A DNA stretch of 64,000 bases, from positions 1 to 64,000 of the forward strand of contig NZ_BILX01000005.1 in assembly GCF_004000785.1 (NCBI RefSeq). The letters run 5' to 3'. Both the position numbers and the translations under genes were made by a program. Shown here piece after piece: positions 17,271 to 25,735 of the stretch. The stretch is from Paenibacillus ehimensis NBRC 15659. GTDB taxonomy: Bacteria > Bacillota > Bacilli > Paenibacillales > NBRC-103111. Positions within the stretch are counted from its first letter, which is position 1, and each line of letters starts with the position of its first letter. The notes beneath the pieces were generated by a model, which worked only from the letters and a program-made list of their open reading frames with translations, searched no databases and had not been told where the DNA came from.

Positions 17271-20200
17271 TGGGCCGGGCTTGCCGGGCGCACACGCAGC
17301 ATAATCCGCGCGTCCGCCGTATCCGCGGGCAGGCTGCCGCTCACTTGCTCCAACACCGCGGCCGGAATCGTGAGCGCCGCCTTGCCGATTTCCACTTCCA
17401 GCGGATTGTTCCGCAGCAAGGAGGCCGCTTGCGCCGGCAGCGCCAGTTCGGCTGCCGCTTCATCCATGCGCAGCGTCACTTTGCCATCCGCTGCCCGCCG
17501 AAGCTCCTCTTCCTTCACGACGACCGTTCCGGACTTCTTGGACGGGTCGTTCGATCCTGCTGCAGCCGAGCCGGAAGCTCCGGGCTGCGGAGCGGAACCC
17601 GGCGAAGCCCCGGGTGTTGACGAGCCCGAGTCCGAGCCGGACTCCGAATCGGAGCCCGAATCCGGCTCCGGCGACGGCTTAGGGCCCGGCCCTGGTTCAG
17701 GCAGCGGGCCGGGGCCGGGCTCAGGCGTTGGCCCAGGCTCAGGCTTCGGCCCCGGGTCCGGGCCGGGACCCGGCTTCTCGGGCGCCAAGCCCGCCGTGGT
17801 CACCGTCACGCTAGGTCCTCCGGCGCTCCAATTGCCCGCGCCGTCCACCGCCTCGACGCGGAACGTATACGCCGTATTCGGGGCCAAGCCCCGGATCACG
17901 GTCGAATACACGCTGCCGGCCACGGCGGCGGATTGACCGGCGCCCCAACCGACGCGGTATCCGGCTACGCCGTTGTCATCGGCGGCAGGCGTCCAAGCGA
18001 GCCTGACTTCGCCGCTGGTCACTTCCGCCGCGGTCAGCGTACTGCCGAACGGCCACGTAGGAGCGGCCGTGTCCGGCCGCTCCGTACGCAAAGTCGTTAC
18101 TGTGACGCTTGGACCGTCAGTGCTGACGCGTCCGCCCGCATCCGCCACTTGTACGGCGAACGTATAAATCGTGCCCGGCGCCAATTGGCGCACGTCATAC
18201 CCGTAAGTGCTGCCGCTGACGCTGGCGATCGGGGCTCCGTTCTGATAGATGCGGTACGTCGCATCGGCTACCGTGCTCGTCACCGCCCCGGACCAGGCGA
18301 GGGAGACGCCAGTTTCCGAGACGCCAGCGGCCTGCAGCGCGCCGCCCTCCCAATGCGGGACGAGCGGGTCGCGCAGCTTGATCGTATGCGTCGCCCCTAC
18401 CGAACCGGACACGTTCACCTGCACGATCAGCGTAGGCGATGTCTGAACGACCTGCACCGTGCTGTCCTGGCTGACCGGCACCAGCGAGCCGCGGTTCAGC
18501 TCGATGGTCACCGACGCTTGCTTCTGCGTCGGATCGGAAACGGAGAGCGTGATTTCTCCATTCTGTTCCTTCACCATCACGGAGGCCGGATTTCGCGCCG
18601 TCAGCCCATCGACCGTCCCGGCCTGCCAGAAATTCGCCGCCGTGATCCCGAGCGACGACTTGCGCACCGCCTGCACCTGAGCATTGTTCGCGAGAATCGA
18701 CACCGGCGGCTGCGCGCTGTAGCTCTGGGTTGCCGCCGCATTCCGGTTCGGCAGCAGAACGTAAGCGTAATCCGCGTTCACCGGCTTGACGCCGTGCGCA
18801 AAAGCCAGACTTAGGTAGTTACGGGTGATCGGCGTCGAGCTGAATCCCGTATTGATGTCCTTCCACGCTCCGGTACGCGCTTCCCGCTTCACGGCCACAT
18901 TCGCGCCGTTCGGGAAATAATACCCGATGTCCGTCCCCGGAACGTTCCCGGTCAGATGCGCCCATTGGACCGTCCGGTTGAGGTTCGTGGTCTCCTTCGG
19001 CACGACGGTCCCATCGATTGTCAGAATGTTGTCGTTCCCGTCCGTCAGCTTGCGGTTATCGGCGATGGTCTCTACGGGATTGCTGCCCGTAGAAGTAATT
19101 CCGGCGCCGAGGGCGACGATTTCGTCGTCAAGCAGGAACCATGATTTTTTGCCCCCCAGATCGCTGCCGGTGAGCTTCTTGAGCGTAAAGTCCATGCCGA
19201 CCGCGCTGTACAGACCGTCCATTGTAGAGCCGCCCACCCACGTTTGGGTATTGGGATAGCTTGCCCAATCGGTCGCCGTCAGCGTTTTGCCGGAGCCGTC
19301 CGTCGTCGTGCCCGGCAGCCGGAACGAATCCACCGTCGGCCAAAAATCGTTGCGGTACTGCGTCTGATCCTCATTGTACAAATACGTCATACCGACGCCC
19401 GTATACCAGCCCTTCAGGTTCTCGCCGTTGCCCTTCTCGAACGAGGAGATCCGGTCGGAGAAGAGGCTGACGCCGAACAGGTAGCCGGGACGGAAATGGA
19501 ACACTTTATCCATGCCCGCCATGATCTGGCTCTTCACCAGCTCGCCCCGCGGCTGCACGCCGGGATCGTTCAACAATCCTTTCAGCAGCTTGATTTCATA
19601 AATCGACGAGGACGCCTGATAATAATTCGTGGTGATTCGATCCTTCGTAATCCATTCCTTGACCATGCTGCGGTAAGCAGCGGCTTTATCCGCCGGTGCG
19701 CCGTCGGACATGCGCAGGATGGTCATCATCAGCCCCCGGGCGGAGCCCGCGGTCTGCCGGGAAATGCCCCGCCCGTTCGTCATATCGAGCGCGAGCCCGT
19801 TATAGATGATCGGCTCGAAGCTTTGCGCTACCCAATCGTATACATTGTTCGTCCGCGGGTCCGTAATCGGCCAGGGCGAGCCGTTCAGCATGTAGCCCAT
19901 ATCCGCAGCGCCCTTCAGCCACACGCCGCCGTACCCTGCGGTATAAGCGATGTTCGTGTGCTGCACCAGCGAGCCGTCGCGGTACACCCCGTCACCGCTC
20001 GTCGTATAGACGAACTCGCTGCCGATCGCATCGCGGCCCTGTACGATTTTTGCGCCGTTCTTGCCGATCACGCCGCGAAGCGTGACGACCAGTGCTTTGT
20101 CCAGCAGGTTCGCGCCGTTCTGCTTCTTCCCTTTCACTCCGAGAACGGAGGAATAGACCGGGTCCGGGCAAAACTTGTCGATTGCCCGTATGTATTGCTC

Positions 20201-21523
20201 CACCTGCGCCGGGGTCAGATCGTCATACAGCAGCACAAGAATATCGTTCACGGTTTGAGCCGCCCCGATCTCCCAGTCCCACCAGTTGTCATACGGCGTT
20301 TTGTTCTCGTTGTACCGGTTCGCGTACATCCAGTCCATTGCCTCGACAAGGTCCTTCTTAAGCGCCGGATTGTTGTACAGAGCCGAGTAAGGCGTCTTGT
20401 AAGCGACCGCCATCGTTCTTAAGCGGGAGAAGTTCGATGTCATCTGCGCGGAGACGGTCGTGCTGGCCAGATCGCTCCAGAGATACGTGCGTCCCGCCGC
20501 CGTGTTCAGCTTGTTCCAAAATCCGGTTTGCTCCGCATTGCTGACGGAGGAAGCCAGATTGTTCAGAAAATATGCGTAGTCGGCATCCGCAGGATCATAG
20601 CCGGTCCCGCCCGTCAGCTTGTCCAGCCATTTCAACCGGATCGTATCGTAGGCCTGCATCATTTGAGCGCTTTCCACGCTGACGATCGATTGAGCGGACA
20701 AACGGCCGTCATCGGTCCGTGCGGTAATTGTGGCGGAGCCCACCCGATTGCCCGTAACCAGACCCGAGGCCGATACGGAAGCGACCGAAGCGTCGGACGA
20801 CGACCAGAGCACCGTCACACCGGATGCCGCGCTGCCCGGCGTAATGACCGGAGTCAGCTGCGCGGTTTTCCCGACTTCGACGGATACTCCGGTTGGCTCC
20901 AAAGCAAGACCGGTCGCCCCGGTCCACTCCGTGAGCGTCACATCGTCCACCCAAGCGGTGCCGGAAGCAAAATCGAAAATCGGCTCCACCACGACTTTGT
21001 TCACGTTCGACGGAATCGTCAGGTACAGATCGTACGGCTGCCAATCGTTGGTTCCCTTTAATTTCGGCGTTAGCGGACCGTCGCCGATTTTCGTGTTCGT
21101 CGAGCCGTTATAATAAAGATACTGCGTCCGGACATACATGCCGCCGCTTCCGGCGTTCACGTTGTCGGTCTTCATCCACAAAGACAGCTTATAGCTTTTG
21201 TTCGGCGTTACGAGCGGCGATTGCGTGACGGAAGCCCGGTCCGACGTCGTGCCTCCGGACAGCTTCAGAGCTTTCGTACCGCCGTGCGCTTGTGTGGAGT
21301 CTACAGCGAAGGCGCCCCCGCCGACCTTGAATCCGCCTGTCCAGTTGGCCGGCGCTTTTCCTCCCGTCCATTTTCCGGAGCTGTCCGTGACAACGGTTTC
21401 AAAATCGCCGTTCAACACCAAACTCCCTGTAGCGGCCATCCCGATCCCTCCTCCTGTCGGGACAAACCAGCCGGGCATCACCAATGCCAGGATCGTCAAA
21501 ATTTTCACCATGTTCATTTTCAT
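17162..21523 (-). CDS. Secreted multi-domain polysaccharide lyase family 8 (hyaluronate/xanthan/chondroitin lyase type), frameshifted
   Basis: 1453 codons in this frame. Order: signal peptide (1-30), carbohydrate-binding-like beta domain (about 32-200), Ig-like BIG2 repeat (about 205-285), PL8 alpha-toroid catalytic domain (about 290-640), PL8 beta domains (to about 1060), two FN3 repeats (about 1065-1250), a Pro/Gly/Glu and Ser/Asp linker (about 1255-1330) and the start of a further beta domain. Catalytic Asn, His and Tyr are seen in NGANLLDKAL (about 469) and in DGSLVQHTNIAYTAGYGG (His about 521, Tyr about 529). The last 35 or so codons are out of phase; the true C terminus with SLH domains lies in the frame 16425-17270. 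Substrate cannot be told apart by eye. Start ATG has GGGAGG upstream. Confidence 0.9.
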   Translation of the reverse strand: MKMNMVKILTILALVMPGWFVPTGGGIGMAATGSLVLNGDFETVVTDSSGKWTGGKAPANWTGGFKVGGGAFAVDSTQAHGGTKALKLSGGTTSDRASVTQSPLVTPNKSYKLSLWMKTDNVNAGSGGMYVRTQYLYYNGSTNTKIGDGPLTPKLKGTNDWQPYDLYLTIPSNVNKVVVEPIFDFASGTAWVDDVTLTEWTGATGLALEPTGVSVEVGKTAQLTPVITPGSAASGVTVLWSSSDASVASVSASGLVTGNRVGSATITARTDDGRLSAQSIVSVESAQMMQAYDTIRLKWLDKLTGGTGYDPADADYAYFLNNLASSVSNAEQTGFWNKLNTAAGRTYLWSDLASTTVSAQMTSNFSRLRTMAVAYKTPYSALYNNPALKKDLVEAMDWMYANRYNENKTPYDNWWDWEIGAAQTVNDILVLLYDDLTPAQVEQYIRAIDKFCPDPVYSSVLGVKGKKQNGANLLDKALVVTLRGVIGKNGAKIVQGRDAIGSEFVYTTSGDGVYRDGSLVQHTNIAYTAGYGGVWLKGAADMGYMLNGSPWPITDPRTNNVYDWVAQSFEPIIYNGLALDMTNGRGISRQTAGSARGLMMTILRMSDGAPADKAAAYRSMVKEWITKDRITTNYYQASSSIYEIKLLKGLLNDPGVQPRGELVKSQIMAGMDKVFHFRPGYLFGVSLFSDRISSFEKGNGENLKGWYTGVGMTYLYNEDQTQYRNDFWPTVDSFRLPGTTTDGSGKTLTATDWASYPNTQTWVGGSTMDGLYSAVGMDFTLKKLTGSDLGGKKSWFLLDDEIVALGAGITSTGSNPVETIADNRKLTDGNDNILTIDGTVVPKETTNLNRTVQWAHLTGNVPGTDIGYYFPNGANVAVKREARTGAWKDINTGFSSTPITRNYLSLAFAHGVKPVNADYAYVLLPNRNAAATQSYSAQPPVSILANNAQVQAVRKSSLGITAANFWQAGTVDGLTARNPASVMVKEQNGEITLSVSDPTQKQASVTIELNRGSLVPVSQDSTVQVVQTSPTLIVQVNVSGSVGATHTIKLRDPLVPHWEGGALQAAGVSETGVSLAWSGAVTSTVADATYRIYQNGAPIASVSGSTYGYDVRQLAPGTIYTFAVQVADAGGRVSTDGPSVTVTTLRTERPDTAAPTWPFGSTLTAAEVTSGEVRLAWTPAADDNGVAGYRVGWGAGQSAAVAGSVYSTVIRGLAPNTAYTFRVEAVDGAGNWSAGGPSVTVTTAGLAPEKPGPGPDPGPKPEPGPTPEPGPGPLPEPGPGPKPSPEPDSGSDSESGSDSGSSTPGASPGSAPQPGASGSAAAGSNDPSKKSGTVVVKEEELRRAADGKVTLRMDEAAAELALPAQAASLLRNNPLEVEIGKAALTIPAAVLEQVSGSLPADTADARIMLRVRPASPAHCRSCAWRARCMSCKSARLCKPSRFPVWRSSPRRSC

Positions 21524-21700
21524 TCCGGTCCCTCCCAGCGGCTTTCGGCCAAACGTCCCCCCAGTTCAAGCAGAACGCGCGGGACTCCGGCCGCTTTTGC
21601 ATCTCTATACTTACAGAAACGCCGCCCGCTCGGCAAGGCTCAATTCTTGTACATCGGCCGGAGCAAAAAATGTTCCCGCTTTTTCCCGACGTACGCCGGA

Positions 21701-22156
21701 TTAATGAGCTTCTTTTTCCAGTATCGTAATGAACACCCGGGGCGCGACTTCGATGTCTTTCGTTTCCGCAAATCCGAATTGCCTGTATAACGAAATCGCG
21801 GATACATTTTTGGCCCCCGTGCTCACCGCAAATTTGCGGATCCCCGGTTCGGATTCAAGCGCGTACTGAACCAGACTTCTCCCGATGCCTCTGCGGAAAT
21901 AATCCGGATGCACGACCAACCGGGTAATGTGCAGCACATCCTCCTGCTTTTCGACCGCAACGACCCCCGCCAACGTCCCGTCCGCAGCATAGCCGTAAAA
22001 CGTCTCCTCCGCTTGCATCAATGTCCGGACCGTATCCCGGAGCTGGGGGATGCCGTCGAAGCCGATCAGCTCCGCTTCGACCCGGTAGGCCGGAAGCTGT
22101 ACCCGAAGCACCTGCTCGGCTACGTCAGGCTGTGTCATGTCCAACCGATGTATCAT
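21701..22156 (-). CDS. GNAT family N-acetyltransferase
   Basis: 151 residues with the GNAT fold: LAGVVAVEKQEDVLHITRLVVHPDYFRRGIGRSLVQYAL carries the beta4 strand and the acetyl-CoA pyrophosphate loop RRGIGRS, and the C-terminal VSAISLYRQFGF motif is typical. Substrate unknown. It is divergent from the pqq cluster with a 300-base gap and lies upstream of the PL8 lyase on the same strand without obvious coupling. Confidence 0.88.
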   Translation of the reverse strand: MIHRLDMTQPDVAEQVLRVQLPAYRVEAELIGFDGIPQLRDTVRTLMQAEETFYGYAADGTLAGVVAVEKQEDVLHITRLVVHPDYFRRGIGRSLVQYALESEPGIRKFAVSTGAKNVSAISLYRQFGFAETKDIEVAPRVFITILEKEAH

Positions 22157-22456
22157 CTCAACAAATCTCCTTCCCGTCTTTGTTTGATATCCCTATATTG
22201 TAACGAAGAAGCGCAGAGCCGGCCAAGCTAAAAACAAGTTTAGCCAAACGATCCGAAATCCGACCGGAACCATTAAAGGTGAGAAAAGGATACTTTTGAA
22301 CAAAACCCGAGTCATTTTTCCATAAAAATACATATCACTGCGGACGTTCGAATAGGATACATTGTGGACACGGCCCCCGGTCCGATGCGCGTCCGCGGCA
22401 GCTTGCAGCCGGATTGTACTTTACCGGGAATTCGAGTACGGAAGGAGGGAACGGCG
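22157..22456. other. Upstream region of the pqq cluster
   Basis: 300 bases between the divergent GNAT gene and pqqA. It is more AT-rich around 22260-22360. A TTGAAC at 22296-22301 could be a -35 box but no good -10 lies at proper spacing, so I do not assign a promoter. No ORF or hairpin of note is visible. Confidence 0.4.
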
Positions 22457-22528
22457 ATGTGGGTAAAGCCAAAAGCTAAAATCATCGACGTATGTGCCGA
22501 AGTGACCGGTTATGCCTGCCAGAAATAA
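22457..22528 (+). CDS. pqqA: PqqA, precursor peptide of pyrroloquinoline quinone
   Basis: A 23-codon ORF (MWVKPKAKIIDVC, then AEVTGYACQK) with GGAGGGA seven bases before the ATG. It has the defining EVTxY of PqqA: Glu15 and Tyr19, separated by three residues, are the atoms source of PQQ, and the 23-residue length and MWxKP start match classical PqqA such as that of Klebsiella. Two Cys residues (13 and 21) are unlike the classical peptides. It lies 75 bases before pqqB in the same direction. PqqE, with PqqD as carrier, should crosslink Glu15 and Tyr19. Confidence 0.93.
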   Translation: MWVKPKAKIIDVCAEVTGYACQK

Positions 22529-22558
22529 ACGCTTCTTTAAACGCAGCGCACAACAATC

Positions 22559-22583
22559 GGATTGCCGGAGAAATCCGGCATCC
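22559..22583 (+). promoter_or_regulatory. Intercistronic hairpin between pqqA and pqqB
   Basis: GGATTGCCGGA-gaaa-TCCGGCATCC forms a 10-bp stem with one bulged T and a GAAA tetraloop. No T-tract follows. It sits between the precursor-peptide gene and the enzyme genes, where it could protect or terminate a short, abundant pqqA transcript. Confidence 0.6.
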
Positions 22584-22603
22584 CTTCATAAGGGGGACGA
22601 CGG

Positions 22604-23524
22604 ATGCTTCTCAAAATCATTGGGACCGCGGCCGGAGGAGGCTTCCCGCAGTGGAACTGCACTTGCCCCAACTGCCGCTTGGCACGTGCCCGCGACGGAC
22701 AGGCGCTTACCCGGATGCAAAGCAGCGTGGCCGTCAGCAGTGACGGGGCCGCGTGGTACTTGATCAACGCTACGCCGGATATCCGCCAGCAGATCGAATC
22801 GCAGCCCGCCCTTAGACCCGGACCGGGGCTCCGCAGCACGCCGATCGCGGGAGTTCTGCTAACCGATGCGGAGCTCGATCATACGATCGGGCTGCTTAGC
22901 TTAAGGGAGGGCGGACCATTGGACATTTTTGCGGCCGATCCGGTCATGCGAGCGCTGGCCGGTCCGTTTCCCGTGCGCCATATGCTGGAGCCGTATGCGG
23001 GCGCGCGTTGGCGGGAGATTACGCCCGGCGTTCCTTTTGCCTTGTTCGCCGGAAGGCTGGAGGTTACCCCCTTCTGCCTCGGGTCCAAGGCGCCCCGTTA
23101 TGCTTACGGATGCTTGAGCGGGGACGAAGGCGGCAAAGCTCCGGCTTGGGTCGTCGGCTACCGGATCGAGGACCGGCTGACCGGCGGCAAAGTCATCTAC
23201 GCCCCGGGCGTCGAAGCCTGGTCGGACGAGCTGGAGCGGCAGCTTGCGGATGCGGATTGCGTTTTGCTGGACGGCACCTTCTGGCAGGCCGACGAGCTGA
23301 AGGGGCTGGGCGTCTCGGAGTTGGCCGCTTGGGACATGGGGCACGTCCCGATCGGCGGAACGGACGGGAGCCTGCACCGGCTCGCCCGCCTGACCGCGGC
23401 GCGTAAAATCTATGTGCACATTAACAACACCAATCCGATCTTGAATCCCGCGTCGACCGAATGCCATACGCTGCTTGCGCTCGGCATCGAAATCGGATAC
23501 GACGGCATGGAGCTGGAGGTATGA
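22604..23524 (+). CDS. pqqB: PqqB, metallo-beta-lactamase-fold hydroxylase of PQQ synthesis
   Basis: 306 residues, the usual PqqB length. The start MLLKIIGTAAGGGFPQWNC and the CTCPNCRLAR zinc-binding motif are diagnostic; the metal site of the fold is represented by LTDAELDHTIGLLSLREG. PqqB is a non-haem iron enzyme proposed to hydroxylate the crosslinked Glu-Tyr intermediate before PqqC acts. AAGGGGGA precedes the ATG. The stop overlaps the start of pqqC (ATGA). Confidence 0.95.
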   Translation: MLLKIIGTAAGGGFPQWNCTCPNCRLARARDGQALTRMQSSVAVSSDGAAWYLINATPDIRQQIESQPALRPGPGLRSTPIAGVLLTDAELDHTIGLLSLREGGPLDIFAADPVMRALAGPFPVRHMLEPYAGARWREITPGVPFALFAGRLEVTPFCLGSKAPRYAYGCLSGDEGGKAPAWVVGYRIEDRLTGGKVIYAPGVEAWSDELERQLADADCVLLDGTFWQADELKGLGVSELAAWDMGHVPIGGTDGSLHRLARLTAARKIYVHINNTNPILNPASTECHTLLALGIEIGYDGMELEV

Positions 23525-24234
23525 CGATGAGCGAGCCATGGTCGAACGACGAATTCGTGATGCGGCTGCGCCGGATCGGAGAGCAGCGGTACCACGACAA
23601 GCATCCTTTTCACATCCGCATGCACGAGGGAAAGCTCAGCCCGGAGCAGCTTCGGGCCTGGGTCGCCAACCGGTTTTATTATCAAAAAAACATCCCGGTC
23701 AAAGACGCGCTCATTCTGTCAAAGCTGCCTACGCTGGAGGACCGGCGCCGCTGGCTCCAGCGCATCGTCGACCACGACGGCCGCGAGGGGGACGAAGGCG
23801 GCATCGAAGCGTGGATTCGCCTCGGGGAGGCCGTCGATATTCCCCGCGAGGACCTGCTCAGCGAGCGGCTTGTGCTGCCCGCCGTCCGCTTCGCCGTCGA
23901 CGCGTACGTCAACTTCTGCCGGCTGAAGCCATGGCCCGAGGCCGTCGCTTCCTCCCTGACGGAGCTGTTCGCGCCGACGCTCGTCTCCCGGCGTATCATC
24001 GTCTTCGAGGACTTGTATCCGTGGATTCGCCCGCAGGGACTGGACTATTTCCGTACCCGGCTTCGTCAAGCGCCGCGCGACGCCGAGCACGGGCTGGAGC
24101 TCGTGCTGCGCGAATACCGCACCCGCCGCGAGCAGGAACGGGCGGTCGCCGCGCTCTCGTTCAAGTGCGACGTGCTGTGGTCGCTCCTCGATGCGCTGCA
24201 GCTTGCTTACCCGGTCGAGGAGAACCGCGTATGA
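23521..24234 (+). CDS. pqqC: PqqC, cofactorless PQQ synthase
   Basis: 237 residues of the TENA/haem-oxygenase-like all-helical fold. PqqC performs the final ring closure and eight-electron oxidation of AHQQ to PQQ with O2. Typical stretches are visible: RYHDKHPFHIRMHEGKL, NRFYYQKNIPVKDA, VDHDGREGDEGG, and YFRTRL...RDAEHGLELVLREY, which carry His, Tyr and Arg of the active site. The start ATG overlaps the pqqB stop; a second ATG is six bases later. The stop overlaps the pqqD start, again ATGA. Confidence 0.95.
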   Translation: MTMSEPWSNDEFVMRLRRIGEQRYHDKHPFHIRMHEGKLSPEQLRAWVANRFYYQKNIPVKDALILSKLPTLEDRRRWLQRIVDHDGREGDEGGIEAWIRLGEAVDIPREDLLSERLVLPAVRFAVDAYVNFCRLKPWPEAVASSLTELFAPTLVSRRIIVFEDLYPWIRPQGLDYFRTRLRQAPRDAEHGLELVLREYRTRREQERAVAALSFKCDVLWSLLDALQLAYPVEENRV

Positions 24235-24506
24235 GCTGGGGGGTACAGGAACGGCCGGCAATCCGTCCCCCTGCCCGCATGAAATTCGACGCGCTGCGCA
24301 AGCAGGAGCTGCTGCTGCTCCCGGAGCGTGTCGTTCAATTGAATGAGACCGCCGGAGCGATTTTGCGGCTGTGCGACGGGCGGCGAACCGTCGGGGACCT
24401 GACGCGCGAGCTCGAGGCGAAATACGGACAGACCGGACTGCAGGACGAGATTGCCGAGTTTTTAACGCAGGCTGCGGAGGAAGGCTGGGTGGAGCGATGG
24501 AGCTGA
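24231..24506 (+). CDS. pqqD: PqqD, peptide carrier (RRE) protein
   Basis: 91 residues. The body ERPAIRPPARMKFDALRKQE, LLLPERVVQLNETAGAILRL and CDGRRTVGDLTREL is the conserved PqqD sequence, a small winged-helix RiPP recognition element that binds PqqA and presents it to PqqE. The ATG overlaps the stop of pqqC and its 3' end overlaps pqqE by 10 bases, so the carrier and the radical enzyme are translationally coupled but not fused. Confidence 0.95.
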   Translation: MSWGVQERPAIRPPARMKFDALRKQELLLLPERVVQLNETAGAILRLCDGRRTVGDLTRELEAKYGQTGLQDEIAEFLTQAAEEGWVERWS

Positions 24507-25663
24507 GCTTGCCGTATGCGCTGAACGCCGAGCTGACCCACCGCTGTCCCCTCCGCTGTCCGTATTGCTCCAATCCGCAGGAGCTGGAACGGCGGGACAA
24601 GGAGCTGTCCACCGACGTATGGCTGCGCATTCTGGAGGAAGCCGCCGGGCTGGGCGTCGTCCAGCTGCACTTGACAGGCGGGGAGCCACTGCTGCGGGCC
24701 GACGCCGAACTGCTCATCGAACGGGCGCGTTCGCTCGGCCTATTCGTGAATCTGATCACAAGCGGCGTCGGACTCACCGAAGCGCGCCTCCGCCGGCTGG
24801 CGGAAGCCGGGGTCGACAGTCTGCAGCTCAGCCTTCAGGCAGCGACCCCGAGCCTGTCCGACCATATTGCGGGCTTTCAGGCGTTCGACAGGAAGCGGCA
24901 AGCCGCCGCGCTCATCCGGGCCACAGGTCTTCCTTTGAATATGAACGTCGTTCTGCACCGGCACAATATCGGGGAACTCGAGGCAATCGTCGAGCTTTGC
25001 CTCTCTTGGGGGGCGTCGCGGCTGGAGCTGGCCAACACGCAGTATTACGGCTGGGCGCTCGTCAATCGGGAGACGCTCATGCCGACGAAGGAGCAGTTGA
25101 AGGCGGCCGAAGCCTCGTTTGACGAACTAAAGAAACGGATCGGCAAGCAGATGGAGCTAATCTGGGTCGTCCCGGATTATTACGCCGAGCTGCCGAAGCC
25201 TTGTATGGGAGGCTGGGGCCGGATCTCGCTCACCGTGTCCCCGACCGGCAAAGTGCTGCCTTGCCCTGCCGCCTCAGGCATCGATACGCTCACATTCGAT
25301 TCGGTTACGGACCGGAGCCTCGCTTCGATCTGGTACGAATCCGCCGCGCTGAACGCCTTTCGCGGCACGAGCTGGATGACGGAGCCATGCCGCAGCTGCG
25401 AGCGCCGCTTCGAGGACTTCGGTGGCTGCCGCTGCCAAGCCTACCTGCTCACCGGCGATGCCCGGCAGACGGACCCGGTATGCCGTCTGTCGCCTCACCG
25501 CAGCTTGATCTCGGACGCCGTCACCGCGGCAAACGGAGCCCGTCCGGCAGCTTCGGGCTCCGCCGAAGCGCCGCCTTCGTACGTTTACCGGGGCTCAGCG
25601 GCAGACCGTCGGCGGCTGCTGCATGCCGACCGCATGGACGCCGCCATCGAGCCTATGAAATAG
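24497..25663 (+). CDS. pqqE: PqqE, radical SAM enzyme crosslinking PqqA
   Basis: 388 residues. N-terminal radical SAM motif CPLRCPYC (Cys 17, 21, 24) inside LNAELTHRCPLRCPYCSNP, typical of PqqE; GGEPLLR follows near residue 65. The C-terminal SPASM region has CMGG, LPCPAA, CRSCERRFEDFGGCRC, giving ligands for auxiliary iron-sulfur clusters. It makes the Glu-Tyr C-C bond in PqqA. The start at 24497 is within pqqD, where GGAG lies too close to be sure, but the family N terminus agrees. The tail of about 45 residues after the SPASM domain is not conserved. No pqqF or pqqG protease gene follows. Confidence 0.95.
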   Translation: MELSLPYALNAELTHRCPLRCPYCSNPQELERRDKELSTDVWLRILEEAAGLGVVQLHLTGGEPLLRADAELLIERARSLGLFVNLITSGVGLTEARLRRLAEAGVDSLQLSLQAATPSLSDHIAGFQAFDRKRQAAALIRATGLPLNMNVVLHRHNIGELEAIVELCLSWGASRLELANTQYYGWALVNRETLMPTKEQLKAAEASFDELKKRIGKQMELIWVVPDYYAELPKPCMGGWGRISLTVSPTGKVLPCPAASGIDTLTFDSVTDRSLASIWYESAALNAFRGTSWMTEPCRSCERRFEDFGGCRCQAYLLTGDARQTDPVCRLSPHRSLISDAVTAANGARPAASGSAEAPPSYVYRGSAADRRRLLHADRMDAAIEPMK

Positions 25664-25677
25664 CTCAGCTCCCCCGA

Positions 25678-25735
25678 AAAAAATAAATCCAAGACCTGTA
25701 CCGAAGACTCCACCGTCCTTCTAGGTCTTGGATTA
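25678..25735 (-). terminator. Rho-independent terminator of the sigma factor gene
   Basis: AATCCAAGACCT at 25686 onward and AGGTCTTGGATT at 25724 onward form a perfect 12-bp stem. On the minus strand the hairpin is followed by TATTTTTTTCG. It therefore ends the sigma gene; on the plus strand it lacks a T-tract but lies right after pqqE. Confidence 0.85.

Noticed and set aside
17625-17790. Possible DNA tandem repeat
   Set aside because: The repetitiveness is explained by the Pro/Gly/Glu and Ser/Asp linker of the PL8 lyase.
13971-21523. CRISPR array or mobile element around the lyase
   Set aside because: No regular repeats, transposase or terminal repeats; all sequence is accounted for by genes.
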